Assembly: GCF_000350085.1 (NCBI RefSeq)
Contig: NZ_CAUM01000083.1
Coordinates: 1-40,261, forward strand
Length of the DNA: 40,261 nt
Source: Mesorhizobium metallidurans STM 2683
Lineage (GTDB): Bacteria > Pseudomonadota > Alphaproteobacteria > Rhizobiales > Rhizobiaceae
Direction: 5' to 3'
Shown here piece after piece: positions 23,878 to 31,858 of the stretch. The notes below the pieces were generated by a model, which was not told the DNA's origin, ran no database searches, and was given only the letters and a program-made list of their open reading frames with translations. The stretch's first letter is position 1. Every line of letters begins with the position of its first letter. Made by a program: the position numbers and the translations under genes.

Positions 23878-26628
23878 ATGTTCGAAAGCCTGATCGGCCT
23901 AGTCGCGATCATCGCGCTGTTCGTCATTATCTGGCGCCAGCAGAGCCGCATCGGTCTGATCGAGCGCGAGCTTGGCGCGCTGCGCAGCCTCGTGCTTTCG
24001 GGCGCGCCTGTGGCTCCGCCGCAGCACAAGCCGGTGGAACCGGCCGCAAACGACAGCAAGCCGGCGGACGCAGCGGCAGCAGCGGTGGCCGATGTTGTTT
24101 CGTCACCGACGGACAAGGCGGCTGCGGCGAAAAAGCTGTCTGCCGAGGCTGAGGCCCGGGAAGTCAGATCCGGACCCTGGACCACGGGCAAAACGGCGCC
24201 GGCCGGGTCCGCGCCGGCAGAGCCGGCCGCCGCAACGGCGAAGGCGGCCCAAAAACCCGACATCGAAACGGCGCTCGGCACCCGCTGGGCGGTCTGGGTC
24301 GGCGGCATCGCGCTGGCGCTGGGCGGCCTGTTCCTGATCCGCTACACCATCGAGGCTGGCATCTTCGGCCCAGGTGTGCGGCTAAGCATGGCCGCATTGC
24401 TCGGGCTGGTGCTGGTCGGCGGCGGCGAATTCATCCGCCGCACCGGCTTCAGGCTGCCGGTGCAGGGCGCTGCAGGCGCCTATATTCCAGCGATCCTGAC
24501 GGCGGCCGGCGCTTTCATCCTGTTCGGCACGGTCTATGCCGCGCATGGCGTCTACGGCTTCATCGGCCCGGCGCTGGCCTTCACGCTGCTCGGCGCCATC
24601 GGCGTGGCGACCATTGCCGCGGCTCTCGTCCACGGCCAGGCGCTGGCCGGCATAGGCCTGCTCGGCGCGATGGTGACGCCGATGCTAGTCGCCTCCGAGG
24701 CGCCCTATCCCTGGGCGCTGTTCGGCTATCTCGCAATCGTGCTTGCCGCCACCGGTGTCATCGCCCGCATGCGTGACTGGAAGGCGTTGATGGCGGCCGC
24801 CTTCGTCGGCGCCGGTCTCTGGACCATCCTCTTCATGACCGACGCGCCGGGAGCCAACCTGCCCGTCATCCTGTTCATCGACGCCGTCACACTGGCCGTG
24901 CTTGCCTTCGTCTGGCTCGGCCGCCGCGGTGGCGAAACGGAACCTGACAGGGGCTTCGACCGGCCCTCGATCGCCCCTGGTTTCTTCGTCGGTCTCTCGA
25001 CCATGGCGTTGTTCGTCGACCCGGTCTACGCTGCCGCCAGCGGTGCCCTGCCGGGAGCAGCGCTGATCGCGGCCCTGGTGGCGGTGGCGCTCTACCGGCC
25101 GCGGGCTTTGGCACTCCTGCACGCCGCCGGGCTGGTGACGGTTCTGGTCTATCTCGGCATCATTCCGCCGACCTCCGTCGCTACCGATTTTTCAGGCGGG
25201 GCTCTCGGCGTCGACGGCCAGCCGGCGCTCATATCCGACCCGCTGTTGCTCAGGATCGGCATCGGTCTCGGGCTTATCTTCATTGGCGCCGGCTTCTGGG
25301 CCGCGCGCAGGTTCGCGGCGACTGCCTGGGTGCGATCCGCTTCATGGGCGGCATGGGGTGTCGTTGCACCGCTGATCATTCTCCTGGCTCTCTGGTTCAC
25401 CTTCGGTAATCTCGACCGCGATCTTGCCTATGCGGCGGCTGCGGCCCTTCTGGTCGCGGTTTTCGCCGCCGGCGGCGAGTGGATCGCGCGAGGCGAGGAA
25501 CCGCCGCTGGAGGGTGGCGCGGCTGTGTCCTTTGCGCTCGGCGGTGCGGCGGTCGCCGGCCTGCTGATGCTGCATATGGCTTTCGGATCGGGGTGGACCA
25601 CCATTCTTCTGGGCGCCGCTGCCGTCGTGCCGGCGCTGGCCACGCGCTGGCGCGCCTATCCGGTGCTCGGCTGGATTTCGGTCGGAGCGGTCATCGCCGT
25701 GCTCGGCCGTGTCGTCTTCGATCCGACAATCGTCGGCGCCCAATTCCTGTCGACGACACCGGTGTTCAACTGGCTGCTGCCGGGATATGGCGTGCCGGCG
25801 CTCGCCTTCGGTTTCGCCGCCTGGCAGTTCGCCCGCACCACAAACGGCCGGCCGCGCCTCGCCATGGAGGCGGCGGCGGCGCTGTTTGCGCTGTTGACCA
25901 TCGCCATGCTGGTGCGCCACGCCATGCATGGCGGCGTCATCGACACCGGTGTGGTCACGCTCGCCGAGCAGGCGATCTACACGCTGATCGCCATCGGCGC
26001 CGGCGCCATCCTGGTCGCCATCGACATGCGCTCGCCAAGCTCGGTGCTGCGCTACGGCTCGATTGCCGCGGGCGTGGTCTCGGCCGCCTTAGTCGTCATC
26101 CAGCATTTTCTCGCGCTGAACCCACTGTTCACTGACGAATCGACCGGTCGGATCCCGGTATTCAACCTCCTGTTCCTGGCCTATCTCCTGCCGGCGGTCG
26201 CTGCCGGGGGGCTCGCGCTCTACATCAGGGACAAGCGGCCGAAATGGTATGCCGCGATGCTGGCGGTGGTGGCGGCCGTGCTCGCCTTCGCCTATGCGAC
26301 GCTGTCGGTGCGGCGGCTGTTCAAGGGTGAGTTCATCGGTCTGTGGAGCGGCCTCGGCCAACTCGAAACCTACACCTATTCGGCGCTGTGGCTGGTCATC
26401 GGCGTGGCGCTGCTCACCGCCGGCGTCCGGCTGAGATCGCAGGTGCTGCGCATCGCGTCCGCCGCGCTGATCTCGATTGCCGTGCTGAAAGTCTTCGTCT
26501 TCGACATGTCGGAACTGGAGGGCGTGCTCAGGGCGCTGTCCTTCATCGGCCTCGGCGCCGTGCTGATCGGCATCGGCCTGTTCTATCAGCGGCTGCTGAC
26601 AAGGGCGGCCAAGGCGGGTGAAGCTTGA
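23878..26628 (+). CDS. DUF2339 polytopic membrane protein
   Basis: 916-residue inner-membrane protein of the DUF2339 family, function unknown. An N-terminal membrane helix (FESLIGLVAIIALFVIIW) is followed by a short coiled segment, an Ala/Pro/Lys-rich linker (about 40-125), and then the family start ETALGTRWAVWVGGIALALGGLFLIRYTIEAG. After that come about two dozen hydrophobic segments to the C-terminus. GGGGGA precedes the ATG. It is rightward and alone; vapBC follows after 48 bases. Confidence 0.92.
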   Translation: MFESLIGLVAIIALFVIIWRQQSRIGLIERELGALRSLVLSGAPVAPPQHKPVEPAANDSKPADAAAAAVADVVSSPTDKAAAAKKLSAEAEAREVRSGPWTTGKTAPAGSAPAEPAAATAKAAQKPDIETALGTRWAVWVGGIALALGGLFLIRYTIEAGIFGPGVRLSMAALLGLVLVGGGEFIRRTGFRLPVQGAAGAYIPAILTAAGAFILFGTVYAAHGVYGFIGPALAFTLLGAIGVATIAAALVHGQALAGIGLLGAMVTPMLVASEAPYPWALFGYLAIVLAATGVIARMRDWKALMAAAFVGAGLWTILFMTDAPGANLPVILFIDAVTLAVLAFVWLGRRGGETEPDRGFDRPSIAPGFFVGLSTMALFVDPVYAAASGALPGAALIAALVAVALYRPRALALLHAAGLVTVLVYLGIIPPTSVATDFSGGALGVDGQPALISDPLLLRIGIGLGLIFIGAGFWAARRFAATAWVRSASWAAWGVVAPLIILLALWFTFGNLDRDLAYAAAAALLVAVFAAGGEWIARGEEPPLEGGAAVSFALGGAAVAGLLMLHMAFGSGWTTILLGAAAVVPALATRWRAYPVLGWISVGAVIAVLGRVVFDPTIVGAQFLSTTPVFNWLLPGYGVPALAFGFAAWQFARTTNGRPRLAMEAAAALFALLTIAMLVRHAMHGGVIDTGVVTLAEQAIYTLIAIGAGAILVAIDMRSPSSVLRYGSIAAGVVSAALVVIQHFLALNPLFTDESTGRIPVFNLLFLAYLLPAVAAGGLALYIRDKRPKWYAAMLAVVAAVLAFAYATLSVRRLFKGEFIGLWSGLGQLETYTYSALWLVIGVALLTAGVRLRSQVLRIASAALISIAVLKVFVFDMSELEGVLRALSFIGLGAVLIGIGLFYQRLLTRAAKAGEA

Positions 26629-26643
26629 AATGATATGCAAGGT

Positions 26644-26675
26644 GGAATATCTGGATATCCAGAAGGAGATATTCC
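26644..26675 (+). promoter_or_regulatory. vapBC operator with embedded ribosome binding site
   Basis: GGAATATCT (26644-26652) and AGATATTCC (26667-26675) are perfect 9-bp inverted arms. Between them lies CTGGATATCCAG (26651-26662), a perfect 12-base palindrome. The Shine-Dalgarno AAGGAG (26663-26668) is inside the outer repeat, 8 bases before the vapB ATG. The site fits autoregulation by VapB/VapBC, and the RNA hairpin could also mask the ribosome binding site. Confidence 0.6.
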
Positions 26676-26676
26676 G

Positions 26677-26919
26677 ATGCCGCTCTACATCCGCGACGAC
26701 GAAGTGGATGCGCTGGCCACCAAATTGCAGCGCGAGACGAACGCTCCAAGTAAAACCGAGGCGGTGCGGACCGCACTTGTGAACGAACTCGAACGCAACC
26801 GTACCAAGGTGCCGCTTCGTGAACGGATCGCCAAGCTGCAAGCCGAGGCGGCAAAGATTGGCCTGCCCAATCCCGACTTCGATATGAAGAAATTCACCGA
26901 CGAGATGTGGGAAGACTGA
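26677..26919 (+). CDS. vapB: VapB-type antitoxin
   Basis: 80-residue antitoxin of a VapBC type II module. The N-terminal PLYIRDDEVDALATKLQRETNAPSKTEAVRTAL is a ribbon-helix-helix-like DNA-binding region of the PSK (Rv0623-like) class. The acidic C-terminus (LPNPDFDMKKFTDEMWED) would wrap and inhibit the toxin. ATG 26677 has AAGGAG 8 bases upstream; the in-frame upstream extension to 26635 crosses the operator. The stop overlaps the vapC start by one base. Confidence 0.9.
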   Translation: MPLYIRDDEVDALATKLQRETNAPSKTEAVRTALVNELERNRTKVPLRERIAKLQAEAAKIGLPNPDFDMKKFTDEMWED

Positions 26920-27335
26920 TGTTTGTCGACGCGTCGGTGATCGTCGCCATTCTCAACCAGGAACCGGGCTGGGAGGAATTGATGAAGCGGCTTTCCAGTT
27001 TTTCCAGCCTGCTCTACGTTTCTCCGCTGGTGCGTTTCGAGGCGACACAGGCAGTGGCACGCGCAGCCGCGGGCGCCCGCAAACCTACTGCTGAAGCCCT
27101 GCTCAGGGCTCACGACCTGGTCGATCAGTTCATTGTGGAAATTGGCGGGGAAAATGTGATGATCAGTGAGGAAATCGGTGCCCGAGCCATCGACGCTAGC
27201 GCGCGTTATGGCAAGGCCGTTGGGCATCAGGCTGGCCTCAACTTCGGCGATTGTTTCACCTACGCTTGTGCGAAAATCCTCGATGTTCCGCTGCTCTATA
27301 AGGGCAACGACTTTCTCCAGACAGATCTGGGTTAG
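26919..27335 (+). CDS. vapC: VapC-type PIN ribonuclease toxin
   Basis: 138-residue PIN-domain endoribonuclease. The acidic active-site residues can be read: Asp4 in MFVDASV, Glu41 in VRFEATQ, Asp111 in LNFGDCFTYA, and Asp131 in YKGNDF. The usual VapC length is about 130-140. It starts on the last base of the vapB stop (TGATG), giving tight coupling with the antitoxin. RNA target unknown; many VapCs cut tRNA or 23S rRNA. Confidence 0.93.
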   Translation: MFVDASVIVAILNQEPGWEELMKRLSSFSSLLYVSPLVRFEATQAVARAAAGARKPTAEALLRAHDLVDQFIVEIGGENVMISEEIGARAIDASARYGKAVGHQAGLNFGDCFTYACAKILDVPLLYKGNDFLQTDLG

Positions 27336-27376
27336 GATTTTCGCCAAGCGCTTTTTTCAACTTTCGGATGCAAGCC

Positions 27377-27406
27377 GGGAATAAATCGCCCACTAGCCAG
27401 CGTTAT
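27377..27406 (+). promoter_or_regulatory. Possible ECF-type promoter of the sigma/anti-sigma pair
   Basis: GGGAATAAA (27377-27385) and CGTTAT (27401-27406): the GGAAT and CGTT elements are 18 bases apart. This resembles the GGAAc...cGTT layout of alphaproteobacterial ECF promoters, with a slightly long spacer. It is 110 bases before the sigma gene, so autoregulation is plausible. Confidence 0.4.
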
Positions 27407-27515
27407 CACATTGCTTGGGTGACCGGGGCGGCGGACCGCTTCGCGCTGGCCGCTTGCGCTGCATCGCGAAGGCGCATTCAATCGGGATGACAGAGCGACC
27501 TCAGAATCAGCGGTC

Positions 27516-28034
27516 ATGGACGAAAAGAAGGCAGCGATCCTTGGCGAAATACCGCGGCTGCGCCGCTACGCGCGCTCGCTGCTGCGCGACCGCGATTCCG
27601 CCGACGATCTCGTTCAGGACTGCCTGGAACGGGCGCTTGTGCGGCTCGACAACTGGCAGACTGGAGAAAGCCCCAGAAGGTGGCTGTTTACGATCATGCA
27701 TCATTTGTTCATCGACCAGATGCGCAAGGTCAGCCGGCGCGGCGAAGCCGCGATGCTGCCGCTGGAGGCGAGCGAAGCGCAGGCGGCACCCGCCGAGCAG
27801 GTGGCGGGCATCGCCTCGCGCGAGATCATCGACGCGCTGCAGGCGATCAGCCCCGACCGGCGCGCGGCGCTTGTCATAGTCGCCATCGAAGGCTTTTCCT
27901 ACGCCGAGGCCGCCAACATCCTCGGCGTCCCCGCCGGCACATTGATGTCGCGCATCGCGCGCGGACGTGAGGAATTGCGCGGATTGCTGGAGGACACCGC
28001 GCGCCGCCGCTCGATAAGGATCGTCGAGAAATGA
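27516..28034 (+). CDS. ECF RNA polymerase sigma factor
   Basis: 172-residue sigma-70 of the extracytoplasmic function type. Region 2 is at about 10-75 (LRRYARSLLRDRDSADDLVQDCLERAL, WLFTIMHHLFIDQMRK) and region 4 at about 105-155 (ALQAISPDRRAALVIVAIEGFSYAEAANILGVPAGTLMSRIARGREELR). ATG 27516 is within a region open further upstream but matches the family N-terminus. It overlaps the downstream anti-sigma gene by ATGA, the typical arrangement of a sigma factor and its membrane inhibitor. Confidence 0.94.
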   Translation: MDEKKAAILGEIPRLRRYARSLLRDRDSADDLVQDCLERALVRLDNWQTGESPRRWLFTIMHHLFIDQMRKVSRRGEAAMLPLEASEAQAAPAEQVAGIASREIIDALQAISPDRRAALVIVAIEGFSYAEAANILGVPAGTLMSRIARGREELRGLLEDTARRRSIRIVEK

Positions 28035-28822
28035 CTGGGCACGATTTCTCCGAGCGCGACATCCACATGGCCCTCGACGGCGAGTTGCCGGGCGATGAGC
28101 GTGCGGCCTATGATGCCTGGCTCGACGCCAATCCCGAAATGAAGGCGAGGAGCACCCGCTATGTCGCCGACCGTGCCGCGCTGCATGCCGCCTTCGCCGG
28201 CGTGCTCGATGAGCCGGTGCCGGCGCGGCTGCAGAAGATCGTCTTCGGCGAGACGCCGGCGAGGACGGCGAGAGGGCGCTCGCGCTGGTGGCTTGCGGCC
28301 GCCGCGGCGGCAGTTCTGGCCATTGGCGGTGTCGGTGGTTATGTCGCCGGCATCGACCATCTCGGCCTGGAGGACCCCGCCAACGACGAGTTCGCCGAGC
28401 AGGCGATCGCGGCCCATGTCATCTATGCCGCCGAAAAAAGGTACGCGGTGGAAGTGCCGGCCAGCGACAAGGATCACTTGCAGACCTGGCTGTCCAACCG
28501 GGTCGGCTTGAAACTGGTCGCACCGGATCTGGCGGCGGAAGGGTTCCAGCTCGTCGGCGGCCGGCTGCTGCCCGCCGGCCATGGCAAGGCGGCGATGCTG
28601 CTCTACGAGGACGACAAGGGCGAGCGCATTTCCCTCTTCATCACCGCCGAATCGGCGGGGAAAGCCAAGGGCACCTATGGATCGGAAGAAAATGGCCCCG
28701 AGGCTATCTACTGGCTGGACAAGGGTTATGCCTGCGCCGTCGTTGGCTCGCTGCCGCGCGCGCAACTGACCTCGGTGGCCAAGAGCGCTTACAGCCAGCT
28801 TCTGGCCGGCCTGGCCGGCTGA
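28031..28822 (+). CDS. Transmembrane anti-sigma factor
   Basis: 263-residue predicted inhibitor of the upstream ECF sigma factor. The cytoplasmic N-terminus (about 1-85) includes DIHMALDGELPGDERAAYDAWL, as in RsiW/ChrR-like anti-sigma domains. It lacks the zinc-binding His-x3-Cys-x2-Cys motif, so it is not of the redox zinc type. One membrane helix lies at about 86-108 (WWLAAAAAAVLAIGGVGGYVAGI), with a periplasmic domain of about 150 residues. Translational coupling to the sigma gene supports the assignment. The triggering signal is unknown. Confidence 0.88.
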   Translation: MTGHDFSERDIHMALDGELPGDERAAYDAWLDANPEMKARSTRYVADRAALHAAFAGVLDEPVPARLQKIVFGETPARTARGRSRWWLAAAAAAVLAIGGVGGYVAGIDHLGLEDPANDEFAEQAIAAHVIYAAEKRYAVEVPASDKDHLQTWLSNRVGLKLVAPDLAAEGFQLVGGRLLPAGHGKAAMLLYEDDKGERISLFITAESAGKAKGTYGSEENGPEAIYWLDKGYACAVVGSLPRAQLTSVAKSAYSQLLAGLAG

Positions 28823-28856
28823 CGGCGCCATCTTTTCAAAGCCGGTGCGGTCGCTG

Positions 28857-28871
28857 GAATTGTCACAATTC
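28857..28871. promoter_or_regulatory. Palindrome upstream of the GNAT-C39 gene
   Basis: GAATTGT-C-ACAATTC: perfect 7-bp arms around one base, in the 161-base gap after the anti-sigma gene and 113 bases before the preferred start of the GNAT-C39 gene. It has the form of a repressor binding site. The regulator is unknown. Confidence 0.45.
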
Positions 28872-28983
28872 GGCCCAAATCGAGGTGCGATAGCGCTTAG
28901 CGAATACTGGTGTTTCCGCCGGTGTGACCGATGTTTCGACCAGGGCCGTTTTCCACATCCCAATCGAGGTTTTCTCAAACCGC

Positions 28984-30090
28984 ATGCCTGCCGAGATTCG
29001 CAAGGCCCGCGCGTCTGACGTCGATGACCTCGCCGCCATCGAGAAGGCTGTTTTCTCGAGCGACCGTATTTCCCGCCGCTCCTTTCGCCAGTTGATCGAA
29101 CGCGAGACCGCCAGCATGCTGGTCGCCGAAAGCGATGGCCGCATTGCCGGCTATGCGGTGGTGCTGTTTCGCAAGGGCAGCGGCGTCGCGCGGCTTTATT
29201 CCATTGCCGTCGGGCCATTCTTCGGCGGGCTCGGCATTGGCCGCATGCTGCTGGAGCGGGCCGAGGAGGCCGCGTTCGAGCATGACCGCATGATGCTGCG
29301 CCTCGAGGTGCGCGAGGACAACAGCCAGGCCATTCGCATCTACGAACAGAGCGGCTACCGCAAGATCGGCCGTGAACCCGGCTATTACGAGGACGGCGCT
29401 ACGGCGCTGCGCTATGAGAAGACCTTGCGCGGCGACATTCCCGTCGCCACCAGGGTGCCGTTTTACCAGCAGACCTGCGAGTTCACCTGCGGCCCGTGCT
29501 GCCTGATGATGGCGATGGCCAATTTCGATCCCGGCTTCGTGCCGGATCCGGTCATGGAAATCCGCCTGTGGCGCGAAGCGACCACCGTTTTCATGATGTC
29601 CGGGCCGGGTGGCTGCGAACCGTTCGGCCTCGCCGTCGCCGGCTATGAAAGCGGGCTGTCGGCGGAGATCCACGTGTCCTTCTACGGCGCGCTGTTCCTG
29701 CAGTCGGTGCGCAGCCAGGACAAGCGCCGGGTCATGGAACTGGCGCAGGTCGACTTTCGCCGGCGCGCGGAACTTTACGGCATCCCGGTGAATTACCGTC
29801 CATTCGCCATCGAAGATATCCGCGCCGCCATCGCCGGAGGGAAACTGGTGCTGGTCCTGATCAGCGGCTTCCTGATGTTCGGCAAGAAGGTGCCGCATTG
29901 GGTGCTGGCCATCGGCGACGACGGCGATCATATCCTGATCCACGATCCCTGGGTCGAGGATGAGAGACAGGAGACCATCCTTGATGCCGCCAACATTCCC
30001 GTGCCTTACGGCATCTTCATGAACATGGCGCAGTTTGGCCGCGACGGACTGCGTGCCGCCATCACGCTAGGGAAGCGCGACAGACAATGA
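28984..30090 (+). CDS. GNAT acetyltransferase fused to C39-like peptidase
   Basis: 368-residue two-domain protein. The N-terminal GNAT N-acetyltransferase domain (about 3-150) has IRKARASDVDDLAAIEKAVF, YSIAVGPFFGGLGIGRMLLERAEE (acetyl-CoA loop) and IRIYEQSGYRKIG, and is RimI-like. The C-terminal domain (about 155-365) is a papain-fold C39-type peptidase: Gln163 and Cys169 in QTCEFTCGPCC, His305 in VPHWVLAIG, and Asp321 in ILIHDPW. GTG 28924 is an alternative start adding 20 residues. The stop overlaps the ATP-grasp gene (ATGA), so both products are made together. From the family, a role in making or trimming a modified peptide or protein end is inferred; substrates are unknown. Confidence 0.88.
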   Translation: MPAEIRKARASDVDDLAAIEKAVFSSDRISRRSFRQLIERETASMLVAESDGRIAGYAVVLFRKGSGVARLYSIAVGPFFGGLGIGRMLLERAEEAAFEHDRMMLRLEVREDNSQAIRIYEQSGYRKIGREPGYYEDGATALRYEKTLRGDIPVATRVPFYQQTCEFTCGPCCLMMAMANFDPGFVPDPVMEIRLWREATTVFMMSGPGGCEPFGLAVAGYESGLSAEIHVSFYGALFLQSVRSQDKRRVMELAQVDFRRRAELYGIPVNYRPFAIEDIRAAIAGGKLVLVLISGFLMFGKKVPHWVLAIGDDGDHILIHDPWVEDERQETILDAANIPVPYGIFMNMAQFGRDGLRAAITLGKRDRQ

Positions 30091-31550
30091 CCTGGGTCAT
30101 CCTCACCGGCCGGCAGAACGATCTCGATCAGGTGGCGACGCCGCACAAGATCATCACCAACCGCGACTATCTTGCGCATCCGGCGCTGTTTCGCGGCCAG
30201 CGACCGAAGGTCATCAACCTGTCGAACAATTACGGCTATCAGAGCCGCGGCTACTACGCCTCGCTGCTCGCCGGCTCGCGCGGCCACAAGGTGATACCGA
30301 CGGTCGAGACGATGATCGACCTGTCGGAGCGCAAGCTCTACGAGCACGCGCTGCCCGAGCTCGAACTCGCGCTTAACAAATGCCGCAAGGATCTCGGCGG
30401 CGCCTTTCCGCAGAAGGTCTGCATCTTCTTCGGCATCGGCCCGTCGAAAATATGGGACCGCTTCGCCAAGCTTTTGTTCGATTGGTTCCGGGCGCCGGCG
30501 CTGGAGGTCCACATCAGGGACAGCGCCGAATGGGCGGCGATCCGCAAGATCGGCTTCCATCCGCTGATCCGGATGACCGACGAGGAAAAAAACCGCTTCC
30601 TGCAGTGCCTTGAGACCTACACCAACCGCGAATGGCGCGACACCAAGGGCCGCACGCCGGCGCGCTACACCTTCGCCACGCTGGTCGACCCGCATGAGGA
30701 GTTGCCGCCGTCGGAGATTTCGTCGCTGCGCTACTGGGCCAAGATCGCCGAGAAGATGGGTGTCGAAATCGAACCGATCACCAAGAAGGATCTGGCCAAG
30801 CTCGCCAACTACGATGCGCTGTTCATCCGCGAGACCACCTCGATCTCCAACCACACCTACCGCTTCGCCCGCCGCGCCCAGCAGGAAGGCATGCCGGTCA
30901 TCGACGACCCGCTGTCGATGATCCGCTGCACCAACAAGGTCTATCTCAACGAGCTGATGACCTACAACAAGGTGCCGGTGCCGCCGACAGTGATGATCGC
31001 CGGCATCTCGGACCTCGAATTGGCGGCGCAGACGCTGGGTTTTCCGCTGGTGCTGAAGATCCCGGACTCGTCATTTTCGCGTGGTGTGAAGAAATGCGAG
31101 ACCTTCGAGGAACTGAAGACGCTGGCCACCGAATGGCTGGAGGATTCCGACCTTTTGATCGCGCAAAAATTCATTCCGACCGAGTATGACTGGCGCGTCG
31201 GCGTGCTTGGCGGCCAGCCCTTGTTTGCCGTGCATTATCTGATGGCCAAGAAGCACTGGCAGATCGTCAACCACAAGGCCAACGGCAAGCCCGACCAGGG
31301 CGGCATCAAGACCTTCACGCTGAAGGAGGCGCCGGCCCATGTCGTCGAGACGGCCGTGCGGGCGGCGCGTTGCATTGGTGATGGCCTCTACGGCGTCGAC
31401 CTCAAGGAGACCAGGGACGGCGTCTTCGTCATCGAGGTCAACGACAATCCCAACCTCGACCATGGCTGGGAGGATTCCGGCGAAAAGGATGAGGTTTGGG
31501 TGCGGCTGACGCAGTGGTTCCTGGAGCGGCTCGACCGGCCGGGGCGATAA
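30087..31550 (+). CDS. RimK-like ATP-grasp ligase with RLAN domain
   Basis: 487-residue ATP-grasp enzyme. The N-terminal part (about 1-150, MTWVILTGRQNDLDQV, INLSNNYGYQSRGYYASLLAGSRGHKVIP) fits the RLAN domain that precedes some RimK-like ligases. The ATP-grasp core (about 260-480) includes LGFPLVLKIPDSSFSRGVKKCE, LIAQKFIPTEYDWRVGVLGG and the metal-binding end GVFVIEVNDNPNLDHGWED. Such enzymes join an amino group to a carboxylate via an acyl phosphate. It is coupled to the GNAT-C39 gene by a 4-base overlap, so the two probably act on one substrate: ligation, acetylation and peptide cleavage. Confidence 0.88.
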   Translation: MTWVILTGRQNDLDQVATPHKIITNRDYLAHPALFRGQRPKVINLSNNYGYQSRGYYASLLAGSRGHKVIPTVETMIDLSERKLYEHALPELELALNKCRKDLGGAFPQKVCIFFGIGPSKIWDRFAKLLFDWFRAPALEVHIRDSAEWAAIRKIGFHPLIRMTDEEKNRFLQCLETYTNREWRDTKGRTPARYTFATLVDPHEELPPSEISSLRYWAKIAEKMGVEIEPITKKDLAKLANYDALFIRETTSISNHTYRFARRAQQEGMPVIDDPLSMIRCTNKVYLNELMTYNKVPVPPTVMIAGISDLELAAQTLGFPLVLKIPDSSFSRGVKKCETFEELKTLATEWLEDSDLLIAQKFIPTEYDWRVGVLGGQPLFAVHYLMAKKHWQIVNHKANGKPDQGGIKTFTLKEAPAHVVETAVRAARCIGDGLYGVDLKETRDGVFVIEVNDNPNLDHGWEDSGEKDEVWVRLTQWFLERLDRPGR

Positions 31551-31571
31551 TCATCCGAATAGGGGGTAGTG

Positions 31572-31844
31572 ATGCTGTTTTTTGTGACCGAGGATTTTCG
31601 CGGCTGCGACCGCAAGGAGATCTACCGTCGCTTCCGCGACCAGGGTCGCCTGAAACCTGATGCGCTCGTCGTGCATCACAGCTGGATCGCGGCTGATATG
31701 AGCCGCTGCTTCCTGCTGGTGGAGGCCGACGACGTCACGCTATTGCAGCGGTGGGTCGTCGAATGGGCGGATCTGGTCGAATTCGAGATCGTTCCCGTGG
31801 CGACGAACATGGACATGGTGGAAGCATTGAGCGGACACCTCTGA
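31572..31844 (+). CDS. DUF3303 small protein
   Basis: 90-residue protein matching DUF3303-type proteins (MLFFVTEDFRG, LVVHHSWIAADMSRCFLLVEADDVTLLQRWVVEWADLVEFEIVPV), a dimeric ferredoxin-like fold of unknown function related in shape to EthD/ABM domains. GGGGG lies about 10 bases before the ATG. It begins 22 bases after the ATP-grasp gene and could share its transcript, though a functional link is not shown. Its stop is 14 bases from the convergent lysR stop. Confidence 0.8.
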   Translation: MLFFVTEDFRGCDRKEIYRRFRDQGRLKPDALVVHHSWIAADMSRCFLLVEADDVTLLQRWVVEWADLVEFEIVPVATNMDMVEALSGHL

Positions 31845-31858
31845 CCGGACCACTGCCG

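Noticed and set aside
23760..24152. Continuation of the zinc-ribbon frame into the DUF2339 gene
   Set aside because: After about 23760 it lacks any family sequence and overlaps the well-supported DUF2339 start.
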